This document shows, piece after piece, positions 28,410 through 36,308 of a stretch of DNA of 64,000 nucleotides (the first letter of the stretch is position 1; every line of letters begins with the position of its first letter). The notes beneath the pieces were generated by a model. It searched no databases. It was given only the letters and a program-made list of their open reading frames with translations, and was not told where the DNA came from. The position numbers and the translations under genes are program-made. Source of the stretch: Paenibacillus tepidiphilus (GTDB lineage: Bacteria > Bacillota > Bacilli > Paenibacillales > Paenibacillaceae); NCBI RefSeq assembly GCF_008635795.1, contig NZ_VWRQ01000019.1, forward strand, positions 1 through 64,000. Reading direction: 5' to 3'.

Positions 28410-28568
28410 TTGTTTGCTCTGATGGCGGTGTTAGCGTTGTTACTGCCCTCTGGTGATTCACGCCAAAGACGATCCAATGGCCAGCTATCCAATATTGAAA
28501 AACTGCTCGCCCGTGTTAATGCGGAAACTGATATTTTGATACAGGGGGCATTTGATTATTGGGCATGA
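28410..28568 (+). CDS. Possible small membrane-anchored peptide
   Basis: An open frame of 52 codons (TTG 28410; an ATT at 28401 is also possible) encodes one hydrophobic helix (LFALMAVLALLLP) and a polar tail with SNIEKLLARVNAETDIL. GGAGG and a G-rich run lie just upstream. It ends 28 bases before another small membrane protein on the same strand, so the two may be a pair. No family is recognised. Confidence 0.4.
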   Translation: MFALMAVLALLLPSGDSRQRRSNGQLSNIEKLLARVNAETDILIQGAFDYWA

Positions 28569-28596
28569 GGGAGAGGTTAGGAGGGCGATGGGATAA

Positions 28597-28782
28597 TTGG
28601 AAAAGAAAATTAAAGCTTTTAAGCGCTGTATTTTAATGGAGATCCTCTGTGTTTTAGTGTTGGGAGTTAACCATTTTGTTTTCAGATTACGTGATATTCC
28701 CGTAGCGCTTATTGTAGCAATCCTTGGGCTCATAGTTACGTTGGTTTGCTACAGAATTGAAATTCGAAATGTTAGCAAATAA
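28597..28782 (+). CDS. Small two-helix membrane protein
   Basis: This 61-aa product has a basic N-terminus and two hydrophobic helices (about 12-29 and 34-52). The start is TTG with GGAGGG and GGGATAA upstream. It follows the small ORF at 28410. Function is unknown; the size and topology fit small membrane regulators or transporter partners. Confidence 0.5.
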   Translation: MEKKIKAFKRCILMEILCVLVLGVNHFVFRLRDIPVALIVAILGLIVTLVCYRIEIRNVSK

Positions 28783-28883
28783 CCGCATATACGCAAACAC
28801 AATCGACGCGTAAAGCAGACATAGAATGGAAACGAGAAAAGTTAACAAATAACAGAGTATTGTGTTCAGTCTGTTGCAGGCGT

Positions 28884-29717
28884 TCATGAGTTCACATTCC
28901 ACTCATCAAAAACATGATTAGCTTCAAGGTGAATATAACGAAGCAAGGCCACAAGGTCAGTCAATCGCTTCTCATTTGATTGATAGAAACGTTCAGGATG
29001 CAGCCGCTTGATATTTATAGCTTCGTAGATTAATTCATGCCACTGTTGAGGCATAATTGTAATCCCATAGTAACCAGCGGCAACTTTGCTCTTGATAGCA
29101 TGCTCTTTCAATGTATATAACTGCCGTAACATGCCAAGTGTACACCATTCAACGGCTTCGTCCAGATGTAGGGTAACACTCTCTGTGTCTGATAAATGAT
29201 TTAAAGCCAACTGATCTTCCAGGCGATGTATCCAGTTCAGCCAATATGTATTTAAGTTATCCATCACATATCTGACCAAAGTGCTTGTTTCCAGTTCATA
29301 GTTGAAAGATTGTGCAGAACCGTACACCTGAATGCCATGATATTTGAGGGTCCACCACGTAACTGGATTAATATCAGAGCCAAGGCCATTTGTATGTACT
29401 TGTTTATTGTAATAGGTTAATAGAGAACTTATTTCAGCTTGTGGCTTTCCTAAATCACTTTTGAGCAGATAGGATCCCATGATGTCAGTCTGTGGAAACT
29501 CCTGTTCGACCTCTTTATGAGCTGCCGAGATTGCCTGGATGTCCGACATAGAATGTGGCTCACTAAGAATTGCAATGAAGTCGATGTCACTTGTACCTTC
29601 AATAAAGTCTCCGAGTGCAATCGAGCCGTATATGTAAAGGGATTCAATTTTCAAATGGTTTTTGCTTAAAGAAATACATAACTTATTCATCGTTTGTTCA
29701 ACTATTTGTGGTAACAT
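28884..29717 (-). CDS. Nucleotidyltransferase, aminoglycoside-adenylyltransferase-like (DUF4111)
   Basis: This 277-aa protein has the polymerase-beta-type motif GSIALGDFIEGTSDIDF (about 31-47), where the two Asp of SDID bind metal, and a helical C-terminal DUF4111-like domain (about 150-270). Relatives adenylylate aminoglycosides such as spectinomycin, but many chromosomal versions have other small-molecule targets. Start ATG has GAGAGGA upstream. Resistance is not proven by sequence. Confidence 0.78.
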   Translation of the reverse strand: MLPQIVEQTMNKLCISLSKNHLKIESLYIYGSIALGDFIEGTSDIDFIAILSEPHSMSDIQAISAAHKEVEQEFPQTDIMGSYLLKSDLGKPQAEISSLLTYYNKQVHTNGLGSDINPVTWWTLKYHGIQVYGSAQSFNYELETSTLVRYVMDNLNTYWLNWIHRLEDQLALNHLSDTESVTLHLDEAVEWCTLGMLRQLYTLKEHAIKSKVAAGYYGITIMPQQWHELIYEAINIKRLHPERFYQSNEKRLTDLVALLRYIHLEANHVFDEWNVNS

Positions 29718-29816
29718 AAGCCGTTCCTCTCGGATATAATTTCTGCACTGCTATGTATTCTTTATCATTATCCATGTATCCTTTATTATGGTGGACATGG
29801 ACATCAATTTTTTGAA

Positions 29817-30050
29817 AATGTGTACGAAAAACTGACCACAATGTGCTGGTTCGTGGGCAAACGGACCGAATGTGTATGAAAAACCGACCACAATGCGCTG
29901 GTGCAGAGGTAAACGGGCCGAATGTGTACGAAAAACCGACCACAAATGTGGAGGTACGGGGGCAAACGGGCCGAATGTGTATGAAAAACCGACCACAATG
30001 CGCTGGTGCAGAGGTAAACGGGCCGAATGTGTACGAAAAATCGACCACAG
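29817..30050. repeat. 52-bp tandem repeat, four full copies plus a partial
   Basis: Units begin with AATGTGTACG or AATGTGTATG. The marker TGTACG/TGTATG recurs at 29821, 29873, 29925, 29978 and 30030, giving a period of 52-53 bp. Each holds a GACCACAATG block and a CAAACGG/TAAACGGG block. Both strands stay open by chance because of the periodicity. It has no unique spacers, so it is not CRISPR. It lies between two minus-strand genes. Confidence 0.85.
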
Positions 30051-30126
30051 CATCTAGCCCAAGCCAGTCCCTGAGCTTATAAAGCGACTTGCTTCGAGGC
30101 GTACGATTATTGACTGTAACCGTCGC

Positions 30127-30182
30127 AAAAAAGTCCAAAGCACCCATCTACCCACCCGCAAGGCTTAGGCTACTCTGGACTT
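30127..30182 (-). terminator. Minus-strand terminator
   Basis: On the minus strand the arms AAGTCCAGAGTA and TGCTTTGGACTT pair imperfectly and are followed by six T. It closes the short gene at 30199-30477. Confidence 0.7.
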
Positions 30183-30198
30183 CATTCCCGCTAAATCA

Positions 30199-30477
30199 CT
30201 ATTTATCCTGGATCGACATTTCTGTCTGCGTCATATGATAGCCATCCTCGTCGTGCGTAATGATTTTGATCAAGGGGCTGTCTGCCTCAATGACCCACAC
30301 TGTGTTCTCATCGATTTGAACCGTTGAAAATTGCCGGGAAATTGGCTCGGGAGGAATACCTCTAACAATAACGGATTCCTCATTGGTCAGTGCAGATGTT
30401 AATGCGTTTACTGAATAGACCGTTAGGATGGTAATCCAAATCATTAGCGCTATTTTATTGCCATTTTTATCGGACAG
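30199..30477 (-). CDS. Small membrane-anchored protein, unknown
   Basis: This protein of about 92 aa has one N-terminal helix (IALMIWITILTVYSVNAL) and a polar C-terminal domain (VQIDENTVWVIEADSPLIKIITHDEDGYHM). The start is uncertain: GAGAGGAG sits eight bases before CTG 30477, while TTG 30495 would overlap that site. I do not recognise the family. It lies 30 bp downstream of the phosphotransferase gene on the same strand and may be cotranscribed. Confidence 0.5.
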   Translation of the reverse strand: MSDKNGNKIALMIWITILTVYSVNALTSALTNEESVIVRGIPPEPISRQFSTVQIDENTVWVIEADSPLIKIITHDEDGYHMTQTEMSIQDK

Positions 30478-30507
30478 GTTAAACACTCCTCTCAATAGTA
30501 CACCTGA

Positions 30508-31581
30508 TCAGATACTCCGCACCTCAGCCTCAAACGGCTCTTCGCTCGAATAGATCTCATGGAACAATCCCAGATACGGAATCCCGTCCTCCAGACACCG
30601 GATATAGTAGGACAGCTCCTCGTCGCATTCCGGACTTTCGCCGGCGTTCCGCATACATTCGAACACATCCATAATCTGCTCCATTAACAGCGCGTCGATG
30701 AACAAAGGCAGCTTTTCCAGCATGGCGTCTGTAATTTCGGTCTCCGAGCGGTAGCCTTCGAGGGCTATTCTGAAGTAGTCGTCCATAAAAGCTTTGCGTA
30801 TACCGGCATCCGGTTCGCCTGCAATCCACCCCGTTCCGCTCCGCCAAAGATCGGCCAGATCATACATATACCAGCCAAAGCACGAATTGTCGAAGTCATA
30901 TACAGTGATCTGCCCTGTAGTGAAATCAATCATATAATTGCCGTCATTATAGTCCAAATGGATCATCCCATACACCTCGCGGTTTGTTTCAAGGGTCCGC
31001 AGAGTATCGAGGAGTTCCAGCATTTTCTCTTTAAGCAGGGTTAAGGAGGAGGGGATGAGCTCGCTGATCGTTTCCGCATTGAATTTATCGAAAAAGTGAT
31101 GGCGGCGATGGACAGCTGTATACTCCTTGGACAATTGGTGCAGCTTTCCCAAGGTTTTGCCGCTGTTGTAGTAATATTCGGTGATCGGAACGCCATCCCG
31201 GTAACGGTAATGGTTGTCAGCCAGCCTCATTCCTGGCGCCTTCGCAAACAGGCAGATCCAATAGTTTCGCCCCTCATGCGTAATCTCTTCCAGCAGATTC
31301 CCCTTCATGGAGCTGATTACATCCGGAACGCTGCCGCCATGCCCCCATACATACCGGATAAATTCAACCTCGCCCAGCATGTCTTCCCGGCTCCGGTCGT
31401 TCAAGTAAGAGACCCGGAGAATTCGCGGCTCCAGCCCCGCCTGCTCACAGGTGTAGACGATATTCCGGCCACCTTCATGCGCTCCGATCCGCCGGATGTC
31501 ATAGTCACTCAGACCATATAACTCCGAGATCAGTGTTAATAAGTGAGTGTCAACAACGTTAATGGCTTCGTTATAGTTAAT
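30508..31581 (-). CDS. APH-family phosphotransferase, apparent ATT start
   Basis: This protein of about 357 aa has the aminoglycoside-phosphotransferase/choline-kinase fold: an N-lobe with EGGRNIVY, catalytic HLDYNDGNYM (the Brenner HxDxxxxN pattern) and metal-binding VYDFDNSCFGWYMYDLADL. It probably phosphorylates a small alcohol or an amino-sugar. The frame is open to 31674, but AGGAGG lies six bases before ATT 31581 and no ATG, GTG or TTG is suitably placed. An ATT start is therefore the best fit, or the real start codon has mutated. Confidence 0.8.
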   Translation of the reverse strand: MNYNEAINVVDTHLLTLISELYGLSDYDIRRIGAHEGGRNIVYTCEQAGLEPRILRVSYLNDRSREDMLGEVEFIRYVWGHGGSVPDVISSMKGNLLEEITHEGRNYWICLFAKAPGMRLADNHYRYRDGVPITEYYYNSGKTLGKLHQLSKEYTAVHRRHHFFDKFNAETISELIPSSLTLLKEKMLELLDTLRTLETNREVYGMIHLDYNDGNYMIDFTTGQITVYDFDNSCFGWYMYDLADLWRSGTGWIAGEPDAGIRKAFMDDYFRIALEGYRSETEITDAMLEKLPLFIDALLMEQIMDVFECMRNAGESPECDEELSYYIRCLEDGIPYLGLFHEIYSSEEPFEAEVRSI

Positions 31582-31708
31582 AATATCCCTCCTGAAACTG
31601 GAAAATGACCATACTCCACGAGTGTACCATACTGCCCCTGGGACAGAACGGTTATAACCAAACTTAACCGGCATTCTTCAATAGTATAGACGGACTTTAA
31701 TTCTGCGC

Positions 31709-31759
31709 TTGCCTACCTAACAACTGTTAGGTAGAATGGAGTTATCTAACGAGTGTTAG
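31709..31759 (+). promoter_or_regulatory. Promoter with twin TetR-type operators
   Basis: TTGCCT (31709-31714), 17 bp and TAGAAT (31732-31737) form a promoter whose spacer is a 22-bp perfect palindrome (CTACCTAACA, 2 nt, TGTTAGGTAG; 31713-31734). A second site, CTAAC-N4-GTTAG, is at 31746-31759. Both share CTAAC-N4-GTTAG, with centres 29 bp apart. The next gene is a TetR repressor, so autoregulation is very likely. Confidence 0.8.
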
Positions 31760-31816
31760 GCAAGCGAAAGATGATTCATAGAATGGCTCATCAGCATACA
31801 GGAGGTATACTGCAAG

Positions 31817-32443
31817 ATGATAAATCAGGAACAGAATACCAAGGAGCGGATTCTGGCAGCGGCGCTGGACAAGTTCAGTGTGGACGGGTATTGGGCCGTG
31901 TCGATCCGGGATATTGGCAAGGCGGTCGGTATTAAGGAGAGCTCGATTTACTATCATTTTAAGAATAAAGAGGAAATTCTGCAGACATTGCTACAGCAGG
32001 CGGAACAAGTGACCCATCAGCGGAAGCACAGCTTCAGCGAGGCCTTGTCGCAAATAACCGAAATCAAGCGGGAGCTGTTCGTGGCGGCGGGAGTTGCCTA
32101 TCTGGAGCACTATTTGCTGGAGGAGCGGATGTACAAGCTGATTCTCATGCTGACGCTGGAGAGACATCGGAACAGCGAGGCGGCAGCGCTCTACAGGCAG
32201 CTGTTGTTTGAAGCACCGCAGGAGCACCAGACACGGGTCTTTGCGGCGATGATGGAACGGGGACTGATCCGGCCGGGCGATCCGGCGATTCTTGCGGGAG
32301 AATATCAGGCGTTGATCTTGTTTGTGTTTCAGAAGTTTTTTGGCAGTGCAGGGCTGGATCTGGAAGCGGCAAAAGGTTCAGCGAGAGCCGAGTTGTCGGC
32401 GTTGTTAAATCACTTCTACACCAATATGAGCATGGGGGAGTAA
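31817..32443 (+). CDS. TetR-family repressor
   Basis: This 208-aa regulator has the N-terminal helix-turn-helix IRDIGKAVGIKESSIYYHFKNKEEIL (about residues 29-54) and a ligand-binding helical domain after it. The ATG follows AGGAGG. It is six bases upstream of an alpha/beta hydrolase gene on the same strand, so the two form an operon. The twin palindromes in the promoter are its likely targets. The ligand may be a substrate or product of the hydrolase. Confidence 0.9.
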   Translation: MINQEQNTKERILAAALDKFSVDGYWAVSIRDIGKAVGIKESSIYYHFKNKEEILQTLLQQAEQVTHQRKHSFSEALSQITEIKRELFVAAGVAYLEHYLLEERMYKLILMLTLERHRNSEAAALYRQLLFEAPQEHQTRVFAAMMERGLIRPGDPAILAGEYQALILFVFQKFFGSAGLDLEAAKGSARAELSALLNHFYTNMSMGE

Positions 32444-32449
32444 CTTACG

Positions 32450-33328
32450 ATGAAAGTGTACCGGAGCAAGTCATCCAGGCAAAAGATTCACAGTACCTAT
32501 GACCGCTTACTCGCGAGCTGGGGCGTAGAGACCGAGCCGCTTGATCTGCCGACACGTTATGGCACCACGCATGTCCATGTGTTCGGTAACCCGGAGGCTC
32601 AGCCGGTGGTGCTGTTTCATGGCGTCGGCGACGACTCCGCATTAATGTGGATTTATAATGCGGCGGCGCTGGCAGCGCACTTCCGGCTGTATGCCGTGGA
32701 TACGCTGGGCGGTCCCGGCAAGAGCGTGCCTGACAGCGGTTATAACGGGCATTTTGAGCAAGCCGTCTGGATCGACGAGGTACTGGATGGTCTGGGACTG
32801 GACCGAGTGTACGCTGCAGGGGTTTCGAACGGCGCCTATCTGGTACAGCATTACATGGTAGCCAGGCCGGAAAGGGTCATCAGAGCGGTAGCGATGGCTT
32901 CTTCCGTCCCGGCCGGAGCACAGGCGAACCCCATGTCCGCTATGCTGAAGATATTTCTGCCCGAAGCGCTGATTCCGACGAAGCGTAACATCAGGAAGCT
33001 GCTGCTCAAATTGTCCGGCGACAACAGTGCGGCTTTTACCGGCAATCCGCTCATCGTGGAGCATTATACCCATCTGCTGCGGGGCTTCAACACTATGGCC
33101 ATGCGGTATCATAAGGTCACGGGCTTTACGGATGCCGAGATCGACGGGCTCCGGGACAAGGTGCTGTATCTGACCGGTGAAGCGGACCCTTTTGCCAAGA
33201 TGGGCGGGTTGGCTGCGCTGGAGAAATACAGGATGAAGCTGCGGCGTTTCCCCGGTGTCGGCCACGGGATCAACCACGAGCTTCCGCAGGAGATCAACGC
33301 GGCGATCACGGAGTTCTTCCAGGAGTAA
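32450..33328 (+). CDS. Alpha/beta hydrolase
   Basis: This 292-aa enzyme has the canonical fold: oxyanion stretch VVLFHGVGDDSALMW, nucleophile elbow AAGVSNGAY (Ser in the G-x-S-x-G-like turn), late acid in LYLTGEADPF, and catalytic His in GVGHGINHE. The elbow reads GVSNGA, so Ser lies in G-V-S-N-G. It probably hydrolyses a small ester or lactone. It is cotranscribed with the TetR repressor, which suggests an inducible detoxification or degradation step. Confidence 0.88.
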   Translation: MKVYRSKSSRQKIHSTYDRLLASWGVETEPLDLPTRYGTTHVHVFGNPEAQPVVLFHGVGDDSALMWIYNAAALAAHFRLYAVDTLGGPGKSVPDSGYNGHFEQAVWIDEVLDGLGLDRVYAAGVSNGAYLVQHYMVARPERVIRAVAMASSVPAGAQANPMSAMLKIFLPEALIPTKRNIRKLLLKLSGDNSAAFTGNPLIVEHYTHLLRGFNTMAMRYHKVTGFTDAEIDGLRDKVLYLTGEADPFAKMGGLAALEKYRMKLRRFPGVGHGINHELPQEINAAITEFFQE

Positions 33329-33335
33329 GACACGG

Positions 33336-34160
33336 CTATTTCGTGCTGTTACGGTAAGCTGACGGGGAGACGCCGGTGGTTTTCTTGAAGGTTTTCGAGA
33401 AATGCGCCAGTTCCATGCCGACCTGCTCTGCGATGTCCGAAATGCTGAAGTCGGAGTAGGAAAGCTGGCGTTTGGCAAACTCCATCCGCTTCAGCTGTAC
33501 ATATTGCATCGGGGGCATCCCCATGTACTTCTTGAAATAGGGAATAAAATAGTTCGGGTGCAGGTGCACCCGCTCGGCGAGCTCTTCCACTTCCAGTGAC
33601 CGGCCGAGCCGCTCGTCAATATAATTCAGCACCCCGGCCAGCTTGGTCTGGTCGCTGGTCAGCAATTCGTTGATGAAGTCAGAATATCCGCCGTCCTCCA
33701 GACACTGGGCGATCAGCGTGAGCAGCGCGGCCTGAATCCGCAGCGTCGCGTGGAAGCTGCTGCTGGGATATAGGGAAATCATCTCGCGGAAAATCCTGCG
33801 GGCAGCACCTGGATCGGCGGCATCGCAGATATAGAGCTTGTGTGCGGAATGGAACAGCGGCCATTCCCCAATCCGGGCGTCGAAGTGGCAGTAATACCGG
33901 GCATACGGGTTGTCGGGAGCGGTCTCGGTCGTCTGTGTAGTGCCGGCGGGCATAATCATGATCTGGCCGGGACGCGGATAGTGTACTTCTCCGTTGATGA
34001 TGACTTTGCCTTCGCCGCCGTCGATATAATACAGCCGGTTGAAAGCTGGCGTCTCATTGGTACGGTTCCAGCCGGGATATTTGGTGGTCAGGGTGGCGTG
34101 GGTAACGTTCACCGTGAGATTTTGCAGCAGACGCTCCCCCAGATTGCCGTTCATACTCAT
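33336..34160 (-). CDS. AraC-family regulator divergent from Gfo/Idh operon
   Basis: This 274-aa regulator has an N-terminal cupin (about 10-110; YYIDGGEGKVIINGEVHYPRPGQIMIMP) and a C-terminal AraC DNA-binding domain (about 175-270; VEELAERVHLHPNYFIPYFKKYMG and SISDIAEQVGMELAHFSKTFKK). The ATG at 34160 has AAAGGAGG at ideal spacing. It diverges from the sugar-oxidation operon starting at 34321 and probably controls it. Confidence 0.9.
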   Translation of the reverse strand: MSMNGNLGERLLQNLTVNVTHATLTTKYPGWNRTNETPAFNRLYYIDGGEGKVIINGEVHYPRPGQIMIMPAGTTQTTETAPDNPYARYYCHFDARIGEWPLFHSAHKLYICDAADPGAARRIFREMISLYPSSSFHATLRIQAALLTLIAQCLEDGGYSDFINELLTSDQTKLAGVLNYIDERLGRSLEVEELAERVHLHPNYFIPYFKKYMGMPPMQYVQLKRMEFAKRQLSYSDFSISDIAEQVGMELAHFSKTFKKTTGVSPSAYRNSTK

Positions 34161-34320
34161 GTGATGCCTCCTTTACAGCAGTGCAAATTTATTATAACGC
34201 TTACATTTATCAAAGACATCTTAATTTTAGACAAAAACACCTTAGTTCCGGTCATGTTCACCGCTGCCATTTCGGGTTATTCTCAAGACATCAACCTGCA
34301 TGGGGGAGTGAACTGGAAAG

Positions 34321-35481
34321 ATGGATAAGGTACGTTACGGGATTATCGGGATCGGCAATATGGGCCGCGCCCACGCCGTCAGCCTGCTGGGTGAAGTGAA
34401 TGGGGCCGAGCTGACGGCGGTCTGCGATGTGAATCCGCAGCAGCTGGAATGGGCGGCTGAGAAGCTGCCGGAGCAGGTACAGCGATTCAGTACGGCAGAA
34501 GAAATGTTCGACTCCGGCAGCATAGACGCCGTGCTCATTGCAACTCCGCATTATGACCACCCGCCGCTGGCGATTGAAGCGCTGCGCCGGGGTTACCATA
34601 CGCTGATCGAGAAGCCGGCCGGTGTGTACACCAAAGCGGTGCAGGAAATGAATGAGGCGGCCGCTCAGTCGGACCGCAAATTCGGCATCATGTACAACCA
34701 GCGGACCAATCCGCTGTATAAGAAGCTGCGTGAGCTGATTATGGCCGGCGAACTGGGCGAGATCCGCCGCACCAACTGGATCATAACGAACTGGTACCGG
34801 TCGCAGAGCTACTACAACTCCGGCGGCTGGCGCGCTACCTGGGCGGGAGAGGGCGGCGGCGTGCTGCTGAACCAGGACCCGCATCAGCTCGATTTGTGGC
34901 AGTGGACCACCGGAATGATGCCGGCGCGCGTCCGTGCGTTTTGCCATTTCGGGAAGTACCGGGATATCGAGGTGGAGGACGATGTGACCGCATATGTTGA
35001 ATATGCGAACGGCGCCACCGGATTGTTCATTACGACGACCGGCGAAGCGCCGGGAACGAACCGCTTCGAAATAACCGGCGACAACGGTAAAATCGTCGTC
35101 GAAGACGGCAAGCTGACCTTCTGGCGGCTGCGCACGCCTGAGCCGGTGTTCAACCGCGAATATACCGGCGGCTTCGGATCGCCGGAATGCTGGAAATGCG
35201 AAATTCCTGTAACAGGGGAGGAAGGGAATCACCGCGGTATTTTGCGTAATTTCACCAATGCGATCCTGCATGATGAACCGCTCCTTGCGCCCGGCGAAGA
35301 AGGAATCCATGGGTTGACGCTGTCAAACGCGATGTATCTGTCAGCCTGGACCGACAATTGGGTCGATCTGCCGATCGACGCCGAGCTGTTCCATGAGCAT
35401 TTAATGGAGAAGGTGAAGAGCTCCACATTTCAGAAGACGGTTTCCGGCTCCAGCGCACTGGATGTATCCGGCACGCATTGA
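34321..35481 (+). CDS. Gfo/Idh/MocA-family oxidoreductase (first of three)
   Basis: This 386-aa NAD(P)-dependent dehydrogenase acts on a sugar or inositol-like substrate. It has the Rossmann start YGIIGIGNMGRAHA, the EKP motif (EKPAGVYTKAV), and the substrate-site segment GGGVLLNQDPHQLDLWQW. It opens a four-gene operon (34321-38465) controlled by the divergent AraC gene. Three paralogous oxidoreductases plus an isomerase suggest stepwise oxidation, epimerisation or keto-sugar handling of a glycoside. Confidence 0.9.
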   Translation: MDKVRYGIIGIGNMGRAHAVSLLGEVNGAELTAVCDVNPQQLEWAAEKLPEQVQRFSTAEEMFDSGSIDAVLIATPHYDHPPLAIEALRRGYHTLIEKPAGVYTKAVQEMNEAAAQSDRKFGIMYNQRTNPLYKKLRELIMAGELGEIRRTNWIITNWYRSQSYYNSGGWRATWAGEGGGVLLNQDPHQLDLWQWTTGMMPARVRAFCHFGKYRDIEVEDDVTAYVEYANGATGLFITTTGEAPGTNRFEITGDNGKIVVEDGKLTFWRLRTPEPVFNREYTGGFGSPECWKCEIPVTGEEGNHRGILRNFTNAILHDEPLLAPGEEGIHGLTLSNAMYLSAWTDNWVDLPIDAELFHEHLMEKVKSSTFQKTVSGSSALDVSGTH

Positions 35482-35537
35482 TTGACATTCAAGCCATTAT
35501 ACCCATTTGACTACAACCTTAAGGAGTGAATTCCTGA

Positions 35538-36308
35538 ATGAAGCTGTCTACAATTGGCGCACAAATGTACACTTTACGCGAGTTTACCCAAACCCCCGAA
35601 GGATTAAGAGAGAGCTTCCGCAGGCTGAAGGAGATTGGCTATCAGGCTGTACAAGTCTCGGGTATCGGCCAGATGGACCCGGCGCTGGTGAAGCAGTATG
35701 CAGATGAATCCGGGCTGGCCATCTGTGCGACCCATGTCCCGTGGAACCGGCTGGTGAATGACCTGGAAGCGCTTGCTGCAGAACATAAGCTGTGGAACTG
35801 CCCCAACATCGGACTTGGCTCCCTGCCGCAGGAATACCGGGAGAACGGCGCGGGTTACCGGTGCTTTCTTGAACAGGCCTCGCAAATCGCCAAAGAGCTG
35901 AAAGTGAAGCATGGACTGCAATTTATTTACCACAACCATGATTTTGAATTTGAACGGGTGGAGGGGGAGCTGACGGCTCTGGAGCTGCTTCTGAACGAAT
36001 CCGATCCAGCGGTATTCGGGTTTGAGCTCGACATGTACTGGGTGCAGGCCGGAGGCGGAAGCCCGCTGGCCTGGGCGGAGAAGGTCAAGGGGCGGATGCC
36101 GGTCGTCCACTTGAAGGATATGGCGATGGTCTCCGGCAAACCGGTCTTCGCCGAGATCGGCGAAGGGAATATGGACTATCCCGCCATCATTGAGACCTGC
36201 CGCCGGACCGGTGTGGAATGGTTCGTCGTGGAGCAGGATGTGTGCCGGCGCGATCCGTTCGAGAGTCTGGCCATTAGCCTGAATTACCTGAAGGGGCTGC
36301 TGTCATGA
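35538..36308 (+). CDS. Sugar phosphate isomerase/epimerase (xylose isomerase-like TIM barrel)
   Basis: This 256-aa protein of the AP-endonuclease-2/IolE-IolI fold shows a TIM barrel with metal-ligand positions such as E in FIYHNHDFEFE and D in FELDMYW, H in VVHLKDM, and E in WFVVEQD. It likely interconverts a keto-sugar or acts as a dehydratase/epimerase on the product of its neighbours. Its stop overlaps the next oxidoreductase start by four bases. Confidence 0.88.
   Translation: MKLSTIGAQMYTLREFTQTPEGLRESFRRLKEIGYQAVQVSGIGQMDPALVKQYADESGLAICATHVPWNRLVNDLEALAAEHKLWNCPNIGLGSLPQEYRENGAGYRCFLEQASQIAKELKVKHGLQFIYHNHDFEFERVEGELTALELLLNESDPAVFGFELDMYWVQAGGGSPLAWAEKVKGRMPVVHLKDMAMVSGKPVFAEIGEGNMDYPAIIETCRRTGVEWFVVEQDVCRRDPFESLAISLNYLKGLLS

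Noticed and set aside
29817..30050. Possible CRISPR array
   Set aside because: The whole 52-bp period is repeated, so there are no unique spacers, and no cas genes are nearby.
29698..30147. 149-aa and shorter ORFs across the 52-bp array
   Set aside because: The periodic DNA keeps several frames open on both strands; peptides are repetitive and have no initiation signals.
34192..34205. cre-like site TTATAACGCTTACA before the Gfo/Idh operon
   Set aside because: Two mismatches in the conserved positions make it too weak to call.
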